Positions 17,725 through 26,687 of a DNA stretch of 55,598 nucleotides are shown piece after piece. The notes under the pieces were generated by a model. That model was not told the origin of the DNA, made no database searches, and saw only the letters and a list, made by a program, of their open reading frames with translations. A program made the translations under genes and the position numbers. The DNA comes from Halomonas colorata (lineage in GTDB: Bacteria; Pseudomonadota; Gammaproteobacteria; Pseudomonadales; Halomonadaceae). The stretch covers positions 1-55,598 of the forward strand of contig NZ_JABUZA010000032.1 in NCBI RefSeq assembly GCF_014897985.1. The letters run 5' to 3'. Each line of letters opens with the position of its first letter. Within the stretch, counting starts at the first letter, position 1.

Positions 17725-19441
17725 CCCGCCTCATTCACGAGGGCCCTGGTCGGGCGGCCTGAAGGTACTGGTTGGCGGCATTGCTCATCAGGATCGCTAT
17801 CTTCGACGCGAGTGGCCGCCAAATAATGCCCAAAAGCGTCTTATTACAGCTCTCTTATAGCTCTTGGTAATCAATGGCGACCGGCAAAGCAGCGGTGACC
17901 GCCGGCCGCCGCTGCGGTCGCTTGAGTCCAGGTGCTGCAGTGGTCTCGCAGGAGCGTCAGCTCAGTGCGGTCAACTTCGGCAGTCCCTTCAGCAGCGTCG
18001 GCCACCACTTGTCGGCGGCGGCGCCGAGGTGAACCGTGATGCGCCGAGCGTGCAGCATCAGCGTGGCAGCCACCTTCAGCACCTGCTCGCGCATCCGGCT
18101 CAGGCTCCAGCCTTGCCGGGTCTGCCGCTCCAGCAGGCAGCGCAGGCCATGTAGCACCTGATAGGCGTAGAGACTCAGCAGCAGGCTCACCTCGTTGCGG
18201 GCCATCACGTCCTGGATGGTGGAGGCGCCGCGATCGGTCGACGAAAGGTGCACGTCGAGCGCTGACTTCACTTCGCCCATGTGCGCCTCGGCGCTGCCGC
18301 GTTTGCGGTAGAGCGCCAGAACCTTCTCCGGCGGCCAGTCGAACTTGCCGAGGTTGGTGACCAGGAAGAAGGCATGCAGCAGCAGATCATCGGGGCGTTC
18401 CTGCACCACCAACACCACGCGCCGTGGCGCCGGCCAGGAACCGGCTTGGTACTCAAGGTCGTGGCACCACTCCCGAGGCTGCTCGGGCGGCCGGCCTCGT
18501 GGCCGCTTCAGGTGCGGCGCTGCCAACTTCTGCAGACCCGTGTGGCTGCGCAGCCGGCCCAGGTACTCGATGTCGCGCTCTTCCAGGGCCTCCAGCGTGT
18601 CGTTGTCGGTGAAGCCGGCGTCGATGCGCACCCGAACCTGGGCTCCGGTGCTCTCGTTGAGCCGCCTGACCAGGTGCGGGATCCAGGTATCGGCGTTCTC
18701 GGCGGGGCCAGCGTTACCCTCGCGCAACAGGCCGCCCACCATGTCACCGGTCTCGGCCAGTGAGGCGACCAGCGGCGAGTAGATGCGGGCCCCGTACAGG
18801 CCATGATAGGCCGAACCACCCTGGTGGCCGTGGACCTCGATCGGCAGGCCGTCGATGTCCAGCGTCAGCTGCTTGGGACGCTCACCGTTCTTCAGCGAGG
18901 TCAGGCGCCAGAGCACCAGCCGCAGCAGGCCTTCGTGCACGGTATCGATGTTGTCGTTGCGCCCGAGACAGGTCAGCAACCGCGACAGCGTGGCTTGAGA
19001 CGGCCGCTCTTGGGCCAGGGGCGTCATGCCACGTGCATCGCTGCAAGCCAACTGCCAGAGCGGATCACGGCGCAACGTGTCAGTGTCGCTCAGGTCGATC
19101 CAGCCCATCGCCCGCTGCATGACCACGGTGCGTAGCTGGCTGGCCAGCGAATGACGGATACGCAGTGGGTGTCGTCGATCGACCAGGTTGTCGTCGAGGG
19201 CCTCGATCACGCCGCTGTTGTCGAGGGCTTCACGCAGCAGCAGAGCGCCGCTGTCGCTGGTAGTACGCTGGCCGCTCAGCTCGACACGGACGGAGCCGTT
19301 GCACGAGGGCGTCCAGGTGGATAGGCTTTCACCCATAGCGGATGGCTCTCTCGGTTCAGGTTCTTGGCGGAACACACTGAATTTTCAAGAGAATACCATC
19401 CGCTATCTTCGTTTTCAGGTTGGCCTCATGAATAAGCCGGG
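17725..19441 (-). mobile_element. IS1380-family insertion sequence (about 1.7 kb)
   Basis: Imperfect inverted ends: left CCCGCCTCATTCACGAGGG (from 17725) and right, read inward on the minus strand, CCCGGCTTATTCATGAGGC (from 19441). They share 15 of 19 positions. The enclosed 1717 bp carry one transposase gene, the usual size for the family. The four to five bases outside the two ends differ (TGAA against AGCA), so no target duplication is visible. This fits with recombination with the second IS1380 fragment that begins at the right end. Confidence 0.7.
17957..19336 (-). CDS. IS1380-family transposase (about 459 aa)
   Basis: DDE transposase of the IS1380 family. The first catalytic region is LTLDIDGLPIEVHGHQ; the second is VRIDAGFTDNDTLEAL; the C-terminal region has RKRGSAEAHMGEVKSAL with the glutamate. 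The length is normal and the frame intact, so it may be active. The ATG at 19336 was chosen because MGESLSTWTPS is the usual kind of start; an in-frame GTG at 19375 would add 13 residues. Confidence 0.85.
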   Translation of the reverse strand: MGESLSTWTPSCNGSVRVELSGQRTTSDSGALLLREALDNSGVIEALDDNLVDRRHPLRIRHSLASQLRTVVMQRAMGWIDLSDTDTLRRDPLWQLACSDARGMTPLAQERPSQATLSRLLTCLGRNDNIDTVHEGLLRLVLWRLTSLKNGERPKQLTLDIDGLPIEVHGHQGGSAYHGLYGARIYSPLVASLAETGDMVGGLLREGNAGPAENADTWIPHLVRRLNESTGAQVRVRIDAGFTDNDTLEALEERDIEYLGRLRSHTGLQKLAAPHLKRPRGRPPEQPREWCHDLEYQAGSWPAPRRVVLVVQERPDDLLLHAFFLVTNLGKFDWPPEKVLALYRKRGSAEAHMGEVKSALDVHLSSTDRGASTIQDVMARNEVSLLLSLYAYQVLHGLRCLLERQTRQGWSLSRMREQVLKVAATLMLHARRITVHLGAAADKWWPTLLKGLPKLTALS

Positions 19442-20262
19442 AGCACACCATGAAGGAGAGCAACGCCTTCCTGGAGCGGGTACTGCCTCGCGCCCAAGGC
19501 CTGACCGAGCAACCGATCCTGTTACGCGAGGACAGCGGCTTCGACAGCCAGGCGCACCTGGCGCTTCTCGAACAGCAGCGCCAGGTCTTTGCCGACGAGG
19601 GGCGCCGGCTCGACTATGTCGTCAAATGGAACCCGCGCGGCTCGGCCACGGCCGATCAGGATACCTGGTTGGCTGTGGCGGCGGACTACTGGGAAGAGCT
19701 GCGTCCTGGCAAGCGCCAGGCGCTGTGGCCGCAGACCGTCTCGATCCACGACGACAACAAGACCGAATACGTCGTCCAACGCGTGATGCGCCTGGTCGAG
19801 CGCACCGCCGATCGCGATGGCCAGTTGCTGCTCGAACCGGACTATGAGTTGGAAGGCTGGTGGACCAGCCTGGACGAGGCGCCGGAGGCGGTGATCAAAC
19901 GCTACCAGGCGCATGCCACCCACGAGCAATTCCACAGTGAGATCAAGACCGATCTCGACCTGGAGCGGCTGCCGTCGGGCAAGTTCGCCACCAACGATCT
20001 GATCCTGCACCTCGCCCAGCTGGCCTACAACATCCTGCGGCTGATGGGGCAGCTGGGCATGACCGGCGAGCTGAGCCCGGTGCGCCATCCCGCCAAGCGG
20101 CGCCGGATCCGCACCGTGCTACAAGAGCTGGTGCATCGTGCGGCGCTCGTGGTTCAAAAGGCGCGGCAGATCATCCTCGACTTCGGGCAGGACATCGGAC
20201 GCATGACGGTGTTGAACACCCTGCGAAGCCGCCTGCGCTATCCGCGAGGCACGCCATGCTGA
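19442..20262 (+). pseudogene. IS1380-family transposase, C-terminal fragment
   Basis: From the ATG at 19450 this reads 270 residues of a second, different IS1380-type transposase: ILLREDSGFDSQAHLALL (second catalytic Asp region), VVKWNPRGS, then a glutamate region HEQFHSEIKTDLDLERLPSG and a C-terminal helix-rich end. The first about 200 residues are missing; the break coincides with the right end of the complete IS1380 element. The bases before the ATG continue the family sequence in another frame. It opposes the complete copy in orientation and is surely inactive. Confidence 0.75.
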
Positions 20263-20645
20263 TCGTCTGTCGGACAAAGGCACCACGCAGAGGGCTGACG
20301 GTCACCGGCAGCCAGCATCACCGTACCCGGCGGGTAGCAATGCATGAGCAAACGGGTCATCGTCGCCGGCCGATGCCGCTATGGTTGGCCATGGCAGAGA
20401 TGCATTCGGCGGTTGAGACGGAATCGGAGGTCAAAAAATGCTCGCTGACGGCGATAGGGAAAGTGTCGACGCCGGCATCACGGATTCAGGATCAGGATAA
20501 AGATATATTTGACCGAGACACTGCAATAAATGACTACGTTAGGGCTATGATGCCAGCTTTGTGCAAAGCTGATATAGCTTCTGTAAGAGATGAGATCAGG
20601 AGCTATAGTAAAAATCTTGGAATTGTAGTAGGCGATGAGCTATAG
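20263..20645 (+). pseudogene. Probable remnant ending just before the LysE gene
   Basis: The first 150 bases are the GC-rich end of the IS fragment and show no gene. From about 20480 the base composition drops and an open frame reads DIFDRDTAINDYVRAMMPAL, then ends SKNLGIVVGDEL at 20645, two bases before the LysE start. This looks like the C-terminus of a gene whose 5' part was removed by the IS. No family was recognised. Confidence 0.35.
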
Positions 20646-20647
20646 CC

Positions 20648-21259
20648 ATGGGAAATTACATGCTTTTTTTCAGCTCTTGCCTGGTATTTGTATTTGTGCC
20701 GGGGCCGGCGATGCTCTACACGATCTCAAGAACCGTGGCGGAGGGGAGAGCTGCGGGCTTCAGGGTAGTGGTTGGTGTTTTCTGTGGCTCGCAGGTGCAT
20801 GTGATAATTGCTGCGACCGGAGTAGCCAGCTTTTTGCTCACCAGTCCAGTGTTGTTTGATTGTTTGCGTTTTGCAGGTGGTGGCTATTTTCTATATCTAG
20901 GTTTTCGTAAGCTATATCAATTCTGGGCGCATGAATTTGAAGCTGGCAAGGTGGCGTGTGTTCGACCATCCTCTTTTAAGGAGAGCTCTCTTGTAGAGGT
21001 GCTGAACCCTAAGAGTTCGCTATTTTATCTCGCATTCATTCCCCAGTTTCTTCCTCAAGAAGCTGACAATCCTGTCCTGATGCTGTTTGTTATTGGAACT
21101 CTCGCCAATCTGGTTATGTCGCTAGGAGATGTTCTGATCGTATTGATCTCATCCAAAATAAAAAACCATCTGCTCGGGGGTGATAACTACGAAAAGCATG
21201 GGAGGCTTGCTGTTTCAATTGTCTTATTAGTTCTTGGCGGGGTCGTAATTTTTGGTTGA
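20648..21259 (+). CDS. LysE/RhtB-family amino-acid exporter (203 aa)
   Basis: A six-TM LysE-superfamily exporter: VFVFVPGPAMLYTISRTVAE at residues 12-31 is the characteristic PGP-containing start, and VEVLNPKSSLFYLAFIPQFL (about 118-137) is the second signature. Such proteins export amino acids or related small molecules. The start lies two bases after the truncated frame before it. GC content is lower than in the IS elements on its left, suggesting a separate origin as cargo. Confidence 0.85.
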   Translation: MGNYMLFFSSCLVFVFVPGPAMLYTISRTVAEGRAAGFRVVVGVFCGSQVHVIIAATGVASFLLTSPVLFDCLRFAGGGYFLYLGFRKLYQFWAHEFEAGKVACVRPSSFKESSLVEVLNPKSSLFYLAFIPQFLPQEADNPVLMLFVIGTLANLVMSLGDVLIVLISSKIKNHLLGGDNYEKHGRLAVSIVLLVLGGVVIFG

Positions 21260-21373
21260 TTCCGGCCTATATATGTTGGCCTTAAGTTGGAGTAGATATG
21301 GCAATGAAAAGCGTGCAAATGACTAAAAACCACCCCTAAAGAAGAAGTTAGCTGATATGGGAGAGTTGATGTA

Positions 21374-21634
21374 ATGAATAACCATTGGCCAGAAAGCGAC
21401 GAAATGTCTGTGTGTTGCCCTAACTGTGAAAGCATCGTTGCTGTGCAAATCACTGTTGTAAGAGAGTTTGATGATCCTTTACGGCCTGCTGATTGCCAGT
21501 GCTGCCATGCTGAATTTCACCTCTTTTCAGATGGTGCTACTGAGCTTCTGTCTGCTCCTCCAAGGTGGGCTACAGCACGCGGCCATGAGTTAAGAAAACA
21601 GTTTCAAAATCTCGTTTTTGATCCAAACGGGTAA
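21374..21634 (+). CDS. Small zinc-ribbon-like protein (86 aa)
   Basis: Two Cys pairs, CCPNC (residues 14-18) and CQCC (about 41-44), are arranged like a zinc ribbon. The rest is unremarkable and soluble. No family name was recognised. It sits between the LysE gene and another small gene in the same orientation. Confidence 0.55.
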   Translation: MNNHWPESDEMSVCCPNCESIVAVQITVVREFDDPLRPADCQCCHAEFHLFSDGATELLSAPPRWATARGHELRKQFQNLVFDPNG

Positions 21635-21667
21635 ATATAGGAAAAAGTCATAGGAAAAGGAGAGGAC

Positions 21668-21931
21668 ATGACACATCGAAAACTGCCAGAGGGAGCGTAT
21701 GCGGCTCTCGAAGGGCTCCAGGGTCAAGCTAAAGCCGCGATGGCAATGCTTCCTGGCCAAGACAAGGCCCAGGCCAGGGAGGCTCTCAGGGCGGCCCAGG
21801 CGAAGATGGCAGAAAACGAGGAGTGGACCCGAAAGATCGTCAAAGCACTCACTGCTGGAGACGGTGCAACCACGGTTGAGACCGTTGATGCGACCTGGCT
21901 GGAACGCACATTCGCGGAAACTGCTAACTGA
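21668..21931 (+). CDS. Small helical hypothetical protein (87 aa)
   Basis: Ala-, Lys- and Glu-rich sequence (AALEGLQGQAKAAMAML, then QAREALRAAQAKMAENEEW) predicted almost fully helical, possibly a coiled coil. AAAAGGAGAGG precedes the ATG, a strong ribosome-binding site. A terminator follows at once. Function unknown. Confidence 0.6.
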   Translation: MTHRKLPEGAYAALEGLQGQAKAAMAMLPGQDKAQAREALRAAQAKMAENEEWTRKIVKALTAGDGATTVETVDATWLERTFAETAN

Positions 21932-21935
21932 TAGG

Positions 21936-21965
21936 AAAAGCCCCTGGCTGGCGCTAGGGGGCTTT
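21936..21965 (+). terminator. Rho-independent terminator
   Basis: AAAGCCCCT pairs with AGGGGGCTTT around a short loop, directly after the stop of the preceding small gene. The T run is short. Confidence 0.65.
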
Positions 21966-22020
21966 CAATAGCGGCTCAAGTGGGCCGCTGCCGAAATCAA
22001 CCACTAACAAAGGAAAACCC

Positions 22021-22155
22021 ATGAAGCAACAGGAAGTGATCGAGCGGATTAAAGCAGGTGAACAGCAGGTGAACAGCCTCGCGCAACCTGTTGGCAATAT
22101 GAGTGGCGTTGGGAATACCAGGGGGTGTCTTGCACCAGGGCTAATAATCTTTTGA
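22021..22155 (+). CDS. Possible small gene or remnant (44 aa)
   Basis: A short frame starting MKQQEVIERIKAGEQQVNSL after AAAGGAAA. It contains a doubled GCAGGTGAACA motif, and its second half (GVGNTRGCLAPG) is not protein-like, so the frame may be the start of a broken gene. The following 90 bases hold nothing convincing. Confidence 0.3.
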   Translation: MKQQEVIERIKAGEQQVNSLAQPVGNMSGVGNTRGCLAPGLIIF

Positions 22156-22248
22156 AAAATGGTTCGCTAGAGGCGACCTATTATGCCGGTGGGGGAGCAT
22201 CCCTTTCTCTAACCGAAAAAGCCGGTAACAACTGATCAAGGTAATGTT

Positions 22249-22563
22249 ATGAACCAATTTAATAGCCCTGCACTAAATGGGCTGCTTTCCACGCTGTTTT
22301 ACTTAGAAATTATAGTCGGCATTATTGCCTTTGGACTATTTGGCTTTGCAGTGTGGTTGCTGTACACATGGGTGATATCTTACCGAGACTGGTCACGTAA
22401 TGAGATTAACGTCAGAAGATATATCGGAAAGGAATCAATAGCACGGGCACGAAAGCTTAACGCTGAATCCAAAATTATAGAGCATGAAATAGAAACAAAA
22501 GGGTTGAAAGTTAGCAAAAGCGACGAGAACGATATGTCTTTAACGACACGACACCGACTTTGA
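22249..22563 (+). CDS. Hypothetical membrane protein (104 aa)
   Basis: A long hydrophobic segment (residues 12-47, LFYLEIIVGIIAFGLFGFAV and onward) probably forms one or two TM helices. It is followed by a charged, helical cytoplasmic tail (RRYIGKESIARARKLNAESK). The codons are AT-rich. Function not recognised. The 180 bases after it carry no gene. Confidence 0.55.
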   Translation: MNQFNSPALNGLLSTLFYLEIIVGIIAFGLFGFAVWLLYTWVISYRDWSRNEINVRRYIGKESIARARKLNAESKIIEHEIETKGLKVSKSDENDMSLTTRHRL

Positions 22564-22745
22564 TGGAAAAGGCTACTGGTGCCTTCGTCGCGCCAATTAC
22601 TAAAGTCTCGCTGGACAGTCGCAGCAAATTCTAGCTTTTTTGTCGCTTTATATTGTGAAAACCTTAGCGTAAGCAATTGATACAACATAATTTATGTCGC
22701 ATCAATTACTGATAATGACACCAGCAATAGAGCGCCCTAGCCGAG

Positions 22746-23291
22746 TTAATGGCAACGGGCTGCCAGACGCCTTAAATGCGCCATAAATTTGCTCATGTAC
22801 CGCGAGCGAATCGCATTGGCATGATCACTGGTGCCACCGCCGCGATGGTAGTGACCTACGCCTTTGTACGGTGAGTCAGGAAAACGATTGAGCTGGCGGC
22901 GCAACACCCAGCCTGCCATCAGCGAGTTGCTGCGGACATCGTGCATATCCTCGCCGGAAACCTGAAGCCCCAGATCACGCATGACCGGCAGCCAGACATC
23001 GGCATTGACCTGGTAATAGCCACGGTCGATAGTGCCGTTGTTGTTGTGGTTGGTGACATTGGCATTGAGGCTCCGGCCTGATTCCGTCAGCTTGATGGCC
23101 ACCATAATGGCCGGTGCAATGTCGAACAGGGTGGTCGTCTCATTCAGCGCGGACACATATTCGTCATAAGCGGCCTCTGAGCCTTTCAATTCGTCCGTAA
23201 GGCACGCCAGGTACGCCTGATCGGCATGGGCGAGCGGCGATAGGGCCAGCAGTAACAGGATAATCGTTGCAAGTCGGTAGGCATTGGGCAT
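22746..23291 (-). CDS. Conjugation-associated lytic transglycosylase (181 aa)
   Basis: Signal peptide of about 23 residues (LLLLALSPLAHA) followed by an SLT-type muramidase domain: the catalytic Glu in IKLTESGRSLNANV, then GYYQVNADVW and GWVLRRQLNRF. Such enzymes open the peptidoglycan for the conjugation machinery. GGAG precedes the ATG. It is encoded 144 bp after the DUF1845 gene on the same strand, with a terminator hairpin between, so it likely has its own promoter. Its place beside transfer genes supports a role in DNA transfer rather than cell growth. Confidence 0.75.
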   Translation of the reverse strand: MPNAYRLATIILLLLALSPLAHADQAYLACLTDELKGSEAAYDEYVSALNETTTLFDIAPAIMVAIKLTESGRSLNANVTNHNNNGTIDRGYYQVNADVWLPVMRDLGLQVSGEDMHDVRSNSLMAGWVLRRQLNRFPDSPYKGVGHYHRGGGTSDHANAIRSRYMSKFMAHLRRLAARCH

Positions 23292-23379
23292 TGTAGGCTC
23301 TCCAAAGGGGTCTGGTGATATCGTATCCGAGACGTTGGACTGGCCTAGCCAGTGCGAAATAGGTGGCGTTCGTGAATAA

Positions 23380-23411
23380 AACGCCCCATGTCGGAAGCGA
23401 CATGCGGCGTT
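23380..23411 (-). terminator. Long hairpin terminator after the DUF1845 gene
   Basis: AACGCC and ATGTCG arms pair with CGACAT and GGCGTT around a GAAG/CTTC loop, with a 2-nt internal loop. On the minus strand it is followed by TTTTATT. It separates the DUF1845 gene from the transglycosylase gene. Confidence 0.75.
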
Positions 23412-23434
23412 CTGGAGAAGGGGGAGAAGGGGTA

Positions 23435-24187
23435 TTACGCGGTGGCGGCTGTTTCGCGGGATTGTTCACCAGACGCCGGTGGATCGGTTTCTTCGTCGTT
23501 GTTGCTGGGGGCATCCACGGTCGAGGTGTCAGACGGCGATGCCTCACCAGCGTCGTTTGCTTCTTTTTCAGCTTGATTTTTCTGGCGTGACCTTACCGGC
23601 GCGGTCTTGGCCACGTCGTCTTGCTTGCCGCTGGCCCTGGCCTTTTTTCGCGTTCGCCGCTCAATTTCGATAATGCGTGTCGACAGCTTATTGAGATGCT
23701 GCGTCCATTGCTTTCGGGCCAGACGATCCTGGCGCTTATCAATGGCGCTGTTCAGCCAGAGTGTATGCAGTAACTTCATCACTTCATCGAGCAAGATGAG
23801 CAGTTGACCGTAATGAACAACGAGCGGTGAGCTGATTTCCATACGCACCTCGGCAGGGCGCGTATAGGTCGGGACATCCGCTTCAGAGAGTCCCGCATCC
23901 GCCATCAGCTTTTCGAGTCGCTTGCATTCATCCGTCAGCACGGTGCCGGATTTCTGGATGTCCTGCACGATGATGTCTTCAACCTTATCAATATCATCCG
24001 CATCGGCAATCAATTGTAAAATCACCTCAATCGAGAACAGGCTGTAGCCCACCCGATCCAGCAGGCGTCGGGCGACCTGCTGCGCTTCCCGTGAGTAAAG
24101 CGCCATATTGCGGTGCAGTACAGGGCGAGAAAGATCAGAGGTGGCAGGTGTCATCTCAATGACATGTTGCGGCTTGGTGTCGGTCAT
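23435..24187 (-). CDS. DUF1845/AcaB-like ICE protein (250 aa)
   Basis: Residues about 30-190 show the pattern of the DUF1845 family (integrating-element PFL_4669 type), which includes AcaB, an activator of IncA/C transfer genes: ALYSREAQQVARRLLDRVGY, then ISSPLVVHYGQLLILLDEVM and KLLHTLWLNSAIDKRQ. The C-terminal 60 residues are a basic then Ser/Asp/Glu-rich tail, probably disordered. The ATG at 24187 was chosen for its GGAG; the frame is open 62 codons further but through the 50-bp repeat. It is divergent from the gene run starting at 24528, so it is well placed to control it. The family name is from memory and not certain. Confidence 0.6.
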   Translation of the reverse strand: MTDTKPQHVIEMTPATSDLSRPVLHRNMALYSREAQQVARRLLDRVGYSLFSIEVILQLIADADDIDKVEDIIVQDIQKSGTVLTDECKRLEKLMADAGLSEADVPTYTRPAEVRMEISSPLVVHYGQLLILLDEVMKLLHTLWLNSAIDKRQDRLARKQWTQHLNKLSTRIIEIERRTRKKARASGKQDDVAKTAPVRSRQKNQAEKEANDAGEASPSDTSTVDAPSNNDEETDPPASGEQSRETAATA

Positions 24188-24322
24188 AAAAGCTCCATTG
24201 ATGGTTTGCCATCCCCAGCTTAAAAGCAGCCCCTCGCTACCAAGGGCTTCTGAAGCCTTGATTTTCGAGCAATTGTGAAAAGCTCGCTTGAAGGCTGATC
24301 GCCTAGCCGCTAAAGTAGTTGT

Positions 24323-24372
24323 GTTGCTCTTTGAGCATAGTGTTTGCCGAGCACTCAAAACACACGACTTCA
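24323..24372 (+). repeat. 50-bp direct repeat, copy 1
   Basis: Matches 30174-30223 at 49 of 50 positions (one C/T change). It begins GTTGCTCTTTGAGCATAGTG and ends ACACACGACTTCA. It contains GCTCtttGAGC and TTTGAG...CTCAAA inverted pieces. It lies in the divergent region between the DUF1845 gene and the gene at 24528. Probable promoter/activator-binding region. Confidence 0.8.
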
Positions 24373-24435
24373 TCTGCTATCCGTCTTCACGGTTTAGCCT
24401 CGCACCACCACCACGACATTCGTTCGTCGGTGTTT

Positions 24436-24488
24436 CATTCCCCCCCGTAATGCGGAGATTTCATTATTCCCGCATGGGGATGGTGTGT
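24436..24488 (+). ncRNA. Nested-hairpin leader, copy 1
   Basis: Outer arms CATTCCCC / GGGGATG enclose an inner stem ATGCGG / CCGCAT, then GTGTGT. It lies 40 nt before the next start codon. It has the same architecture as the copies at 25562, 28301, 28986, 30301, 31621, 33804 and others. Confidence 0.6.
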
Positions 24489-24527
24489 CTTCGTATTGCA
24501 TCATGCAATTCATCAGGAGATACACTC

Positions 24528-25037
24528 ATGACACTTTACGTCCCTCATTTCCATCTTGGCCTGCCTGCATTCCTTCAAGGGTTTTTGCTGGTAGTGCTAC
24601 TATGCGTGATTGGCCTGGCAGCGGTTCGCTTCCTGTCCTTTTTCGCAGATGAGGATTCGCAGGACGACAAGCCCAGCGGTGCAACCCCTGTGGAAACGCC
24701 CAAGCCTGTCGAGACGACCCCTGAACCGGCGTCTACGCAAAAACAGAATGCCAACCCCTCGCTTTCTGACGATGAACTGGCAATCTATGACATTCCGACG
24801 ATTTTACGTCGTCGCTCAGACTTCACCCACCGCAAGCCGGTGCGTGATTTGATGAAACCTGTTACTAAAGGATTGTTCGAGGATTCCGCCAACGCGCTCG
24901 CTGCAAAGCGTCAGCGTCAAGGCGAGGCTCTAGTACAATTTCAGTGCGATGTGTCTGACTATCTCCAAGGCGATCTATCGCGTTCACTTGGACAGGAGGC
25001 AGTCACCGCCACGGGTTTTTTCTACAACCGGAAATGA
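24528..25037 (+). CDS. Hypothetical membrane-anchored protein (169 aa)
   Basis: One N-terminal TM segment (residues 10-34, LPAFLQGFLLVVLLCVIGLA) followed by a Pro/Thr-rich linker (residues 45-70) and a helical soluble domain (IPTILRRRSDFTHRKPVRDL). GGAGATA precedes the ATG. It is the first gene of the backbone run and is preceded by the 50-bp repeat and a hairpin leader. Not recognised; possibly an element-specific membrane component. Confidence 0.6.
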   Translation: MTLYVPHFHLGLPAFLQGFLLVVLLCVIGLAAVRFLSFFADEDSQDDKPSGATPVETPKPVETTPEPASTQKQNANPSLSDDELAIYDIPTILRRRSDFTHRKPVRDLMKPVTKGLFEDSANALAAKRQRQGEALVQFQCDVSDYLQGDLSRSLGQEAVTATGFFYNRK

Positions 25038-25116
25038 CATGCTGGGCATGACATTTTCGACATGATGACACGCCAGCGTGCTTCACCGCCGCTGGATCGA
25101 GCTTATGGAGAGCGTT

Positions 25117-25470
25117 ATGTCGACCCCAGAGGAAAGGGTTGAAAACATGAGGCGTCGGCTGAAGGAAGTCGAAGAAGAAGGGATTGATCTGAACCCCACA
25201 CTGCAAAACTGGGTGGATGATAATCTCTATCTGACGGATCACACCTACGCCTGGGTGCTTCATGACTGGGGCATCGCCAATACCGAGAGCCTACGCATGG
25301 TCTTGGGAATGGGGATTGCGGCTATCGTCTGCCTGGCAGCGTTTCTTTCCTACGCACAGTGGAAAAAAATGCGCCGAGGCAGTAGCGAGCGCTCAACACC
25401 CGCTCATGCTGCATCATCATCATCGCGTGCTGATGACGCATCGGACGAAGGCTACAACCCTTACCAGTAA
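25117..25470 (+). CDS. Hypothetical single-TM protein (117 aa)
   Basis: The N-terminal 55 residues are charged and helical (EERVENMRRRLKEVEEEGID). One TM segment follows (MVLGMGIAAIVCLAAFLSYA, about residues 66-88), then a Ser/Ala/Asp-rich tail. The start at 25117 was chosen because ATGGAGAGCGTT supplies the ribosome-binding site; an upstream frame is open but weaker. Function unknown. Confidence 0.55.
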   Translation: MSTPEERVENMRRRLKEVEEEGIDLNPTLQNWVDDNLYLTDHTYAWVLHDWGIANTESLRMVLGMGIAAIVCLAAFLSYAQWKKMRRGSSERSTPAHAASSSSRADDASDEGYNPYQ

Positions 25471-25561
25471 GGTCAAACCTTCAACGTGTTGCTGAACACG
25501 CTAAATAAACAGACGCACTCAATGCACGCTGTCAATCTCGGCTGACGTGCAATAGCAACCT

Positions 25562-25604
25562 ACCCTGTTGGGGCATACACCGCCCCTCGGGGGTGGTGTG
25601 TGTC
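25562..25604 (+). ncRNA. Nested-hairpin leader, copy 2
   Basis: Inner stem GGGGC / GCCCC (loop ATACACC), outer ACCC / GGGT, followed by GGTGTGTG. It lies 38 nt before the start of the AAA-ATPase gene. Confidence 0.65.
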
Positions 25605-25641
25605 GTGACAGGGTTTTTTCATTCTTATGAGGAAAACCATC

Positions 25642-26676
25642 ATGACCGCTATGCAAACTGAGCAGTTCCAGGCCGTCACTTCTTTCGCTGTCGCTGATAC
25701 CTTCGGGATCGACGCACCAAAAGGATTCTCGGTCAAAGGATATGCTGATCCCCACCACGTTTCTATTCCAACTCGCAACGATACCTATGTGTTCCGTAAG
25801 GACAAACTCAGGGAAGCGTTGGCGTTTCTGGAATACCCGCTGAATACGGGGCTGTACATTTCCGGCCATAAAGGCACGGGTAAGACTTCGCTGATCACGG
25901 AAGTCTGCGCCCGCCTGAACTGGCCCGTACAGCAGATTACCTGCACCAGCCGCACCGAGATGACTGACCTTGTGGGCTATCACGCCATGATGTCGACAAC
26001 GCCTGGTGCGCCGCCTGAAATGCAATTCCAGTATGGCCCGCTGGCGCTGGCCATGAAGGAGGGGCATGTTCTGGTACTCAACGAGATTGACATGATGGAA
26101 CCGGCAGAATTGACCGGCCTGAATGACATTCTTGAAGGTCGACCCTTGGTGATTGCGCAGAATGCAGGTGAGGTGATTTACCCGCATCCTGGATTCCGCA
26201 TTGTCGCTACAGCAAACTCCATGGGTAATGGTGACGATACAGGGCAGTATGCCGGTATCGCCATGCAGAATATGGCCGCCATGGATCGTTATCGGTTTAT
26301 GACCGTTGACTATCCCAGCAAAGAGGTCGAGGCAGACATTCTTGCGAAAGTCGCACCGGAGCTTGGTGAGGCGATCCACGACGCCATGATTGATGTGGCG
26401 AATGAAGTGCGCGAGGTGTTCAAAGGGGAACAGACGCTTTCCGTCGACACGGAGTTTGGCACTGAGAAAGTCGCCATGTCTGAACCGCTCTCGACACGCA
26501 AAATGGTGCTGTGGGCGCAACTTGCCGTTCAATTCCGTAGCAGCATCAATGCTGACGGTGAACGCAACGCGCTGTCCTATGCACTGCAAATGGCGCATCT
26601 TCGCCGCCTGAATGATCATGAGTGTGAAGCCATCCTCCAGCTGTGCAATGCTATTTTTCCCGAATGGCATGACTAA
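25642..26676 (+). CDS. CobS-like MoxR-type AAA ATPase (344 aa)
   Basis: Walker A GHKGTGKTSL (about residues 75-84), Walker B VLVLNEIDMMEP (about 142-153), sensor ATANSMGNGDDTGQYAG and an arginine-rich C-terminal lid. This is the CobS/MoxR group, which works with VWA-domain partners as a protein-remodelling chaperone. In SXT/R391 and IncA/C elements this gene lies near bet and exo and is often called cobS, but nothing here relates to cobalamin. The ATG at 25642 follows AGGA; the ATG 15 bases upstream has no such site. The likely partner is the CobT-like VWA protein at 31690. Confidence 0.8.
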   Translation: MTAMQTEQFQAVTSFAVADTFGIDAPKGFSVKGYADPHHVSIPTRNDTYVFRKDKLREALAFLEYPLNTGLYISGHKGTGKTSLITEVCARLNWPVQQITCTSRTEMTDLVGYHAMMSTTPGAPPEMQFQYGPLALAMKEGHVLVLNEIDMMEPAELTGLNDILEGRPLVIAQNAGEVIYPHPGFRIVATANSMGNGDDTGQYAGIAMQNMAAMDRYRFMTVDYPSKEVEADILAKVAPELGEAIHDAMIDVANEVREVFKGEQTLSVDTEFGTEKVAMSEPLSTRKMVLWAQLAVQFRSSINADGERNALSYALQMAHLRRLNDHECEAILQLCNAIFPEWHD

Positions 26677-26687
26677 GGAGAAGGCTT

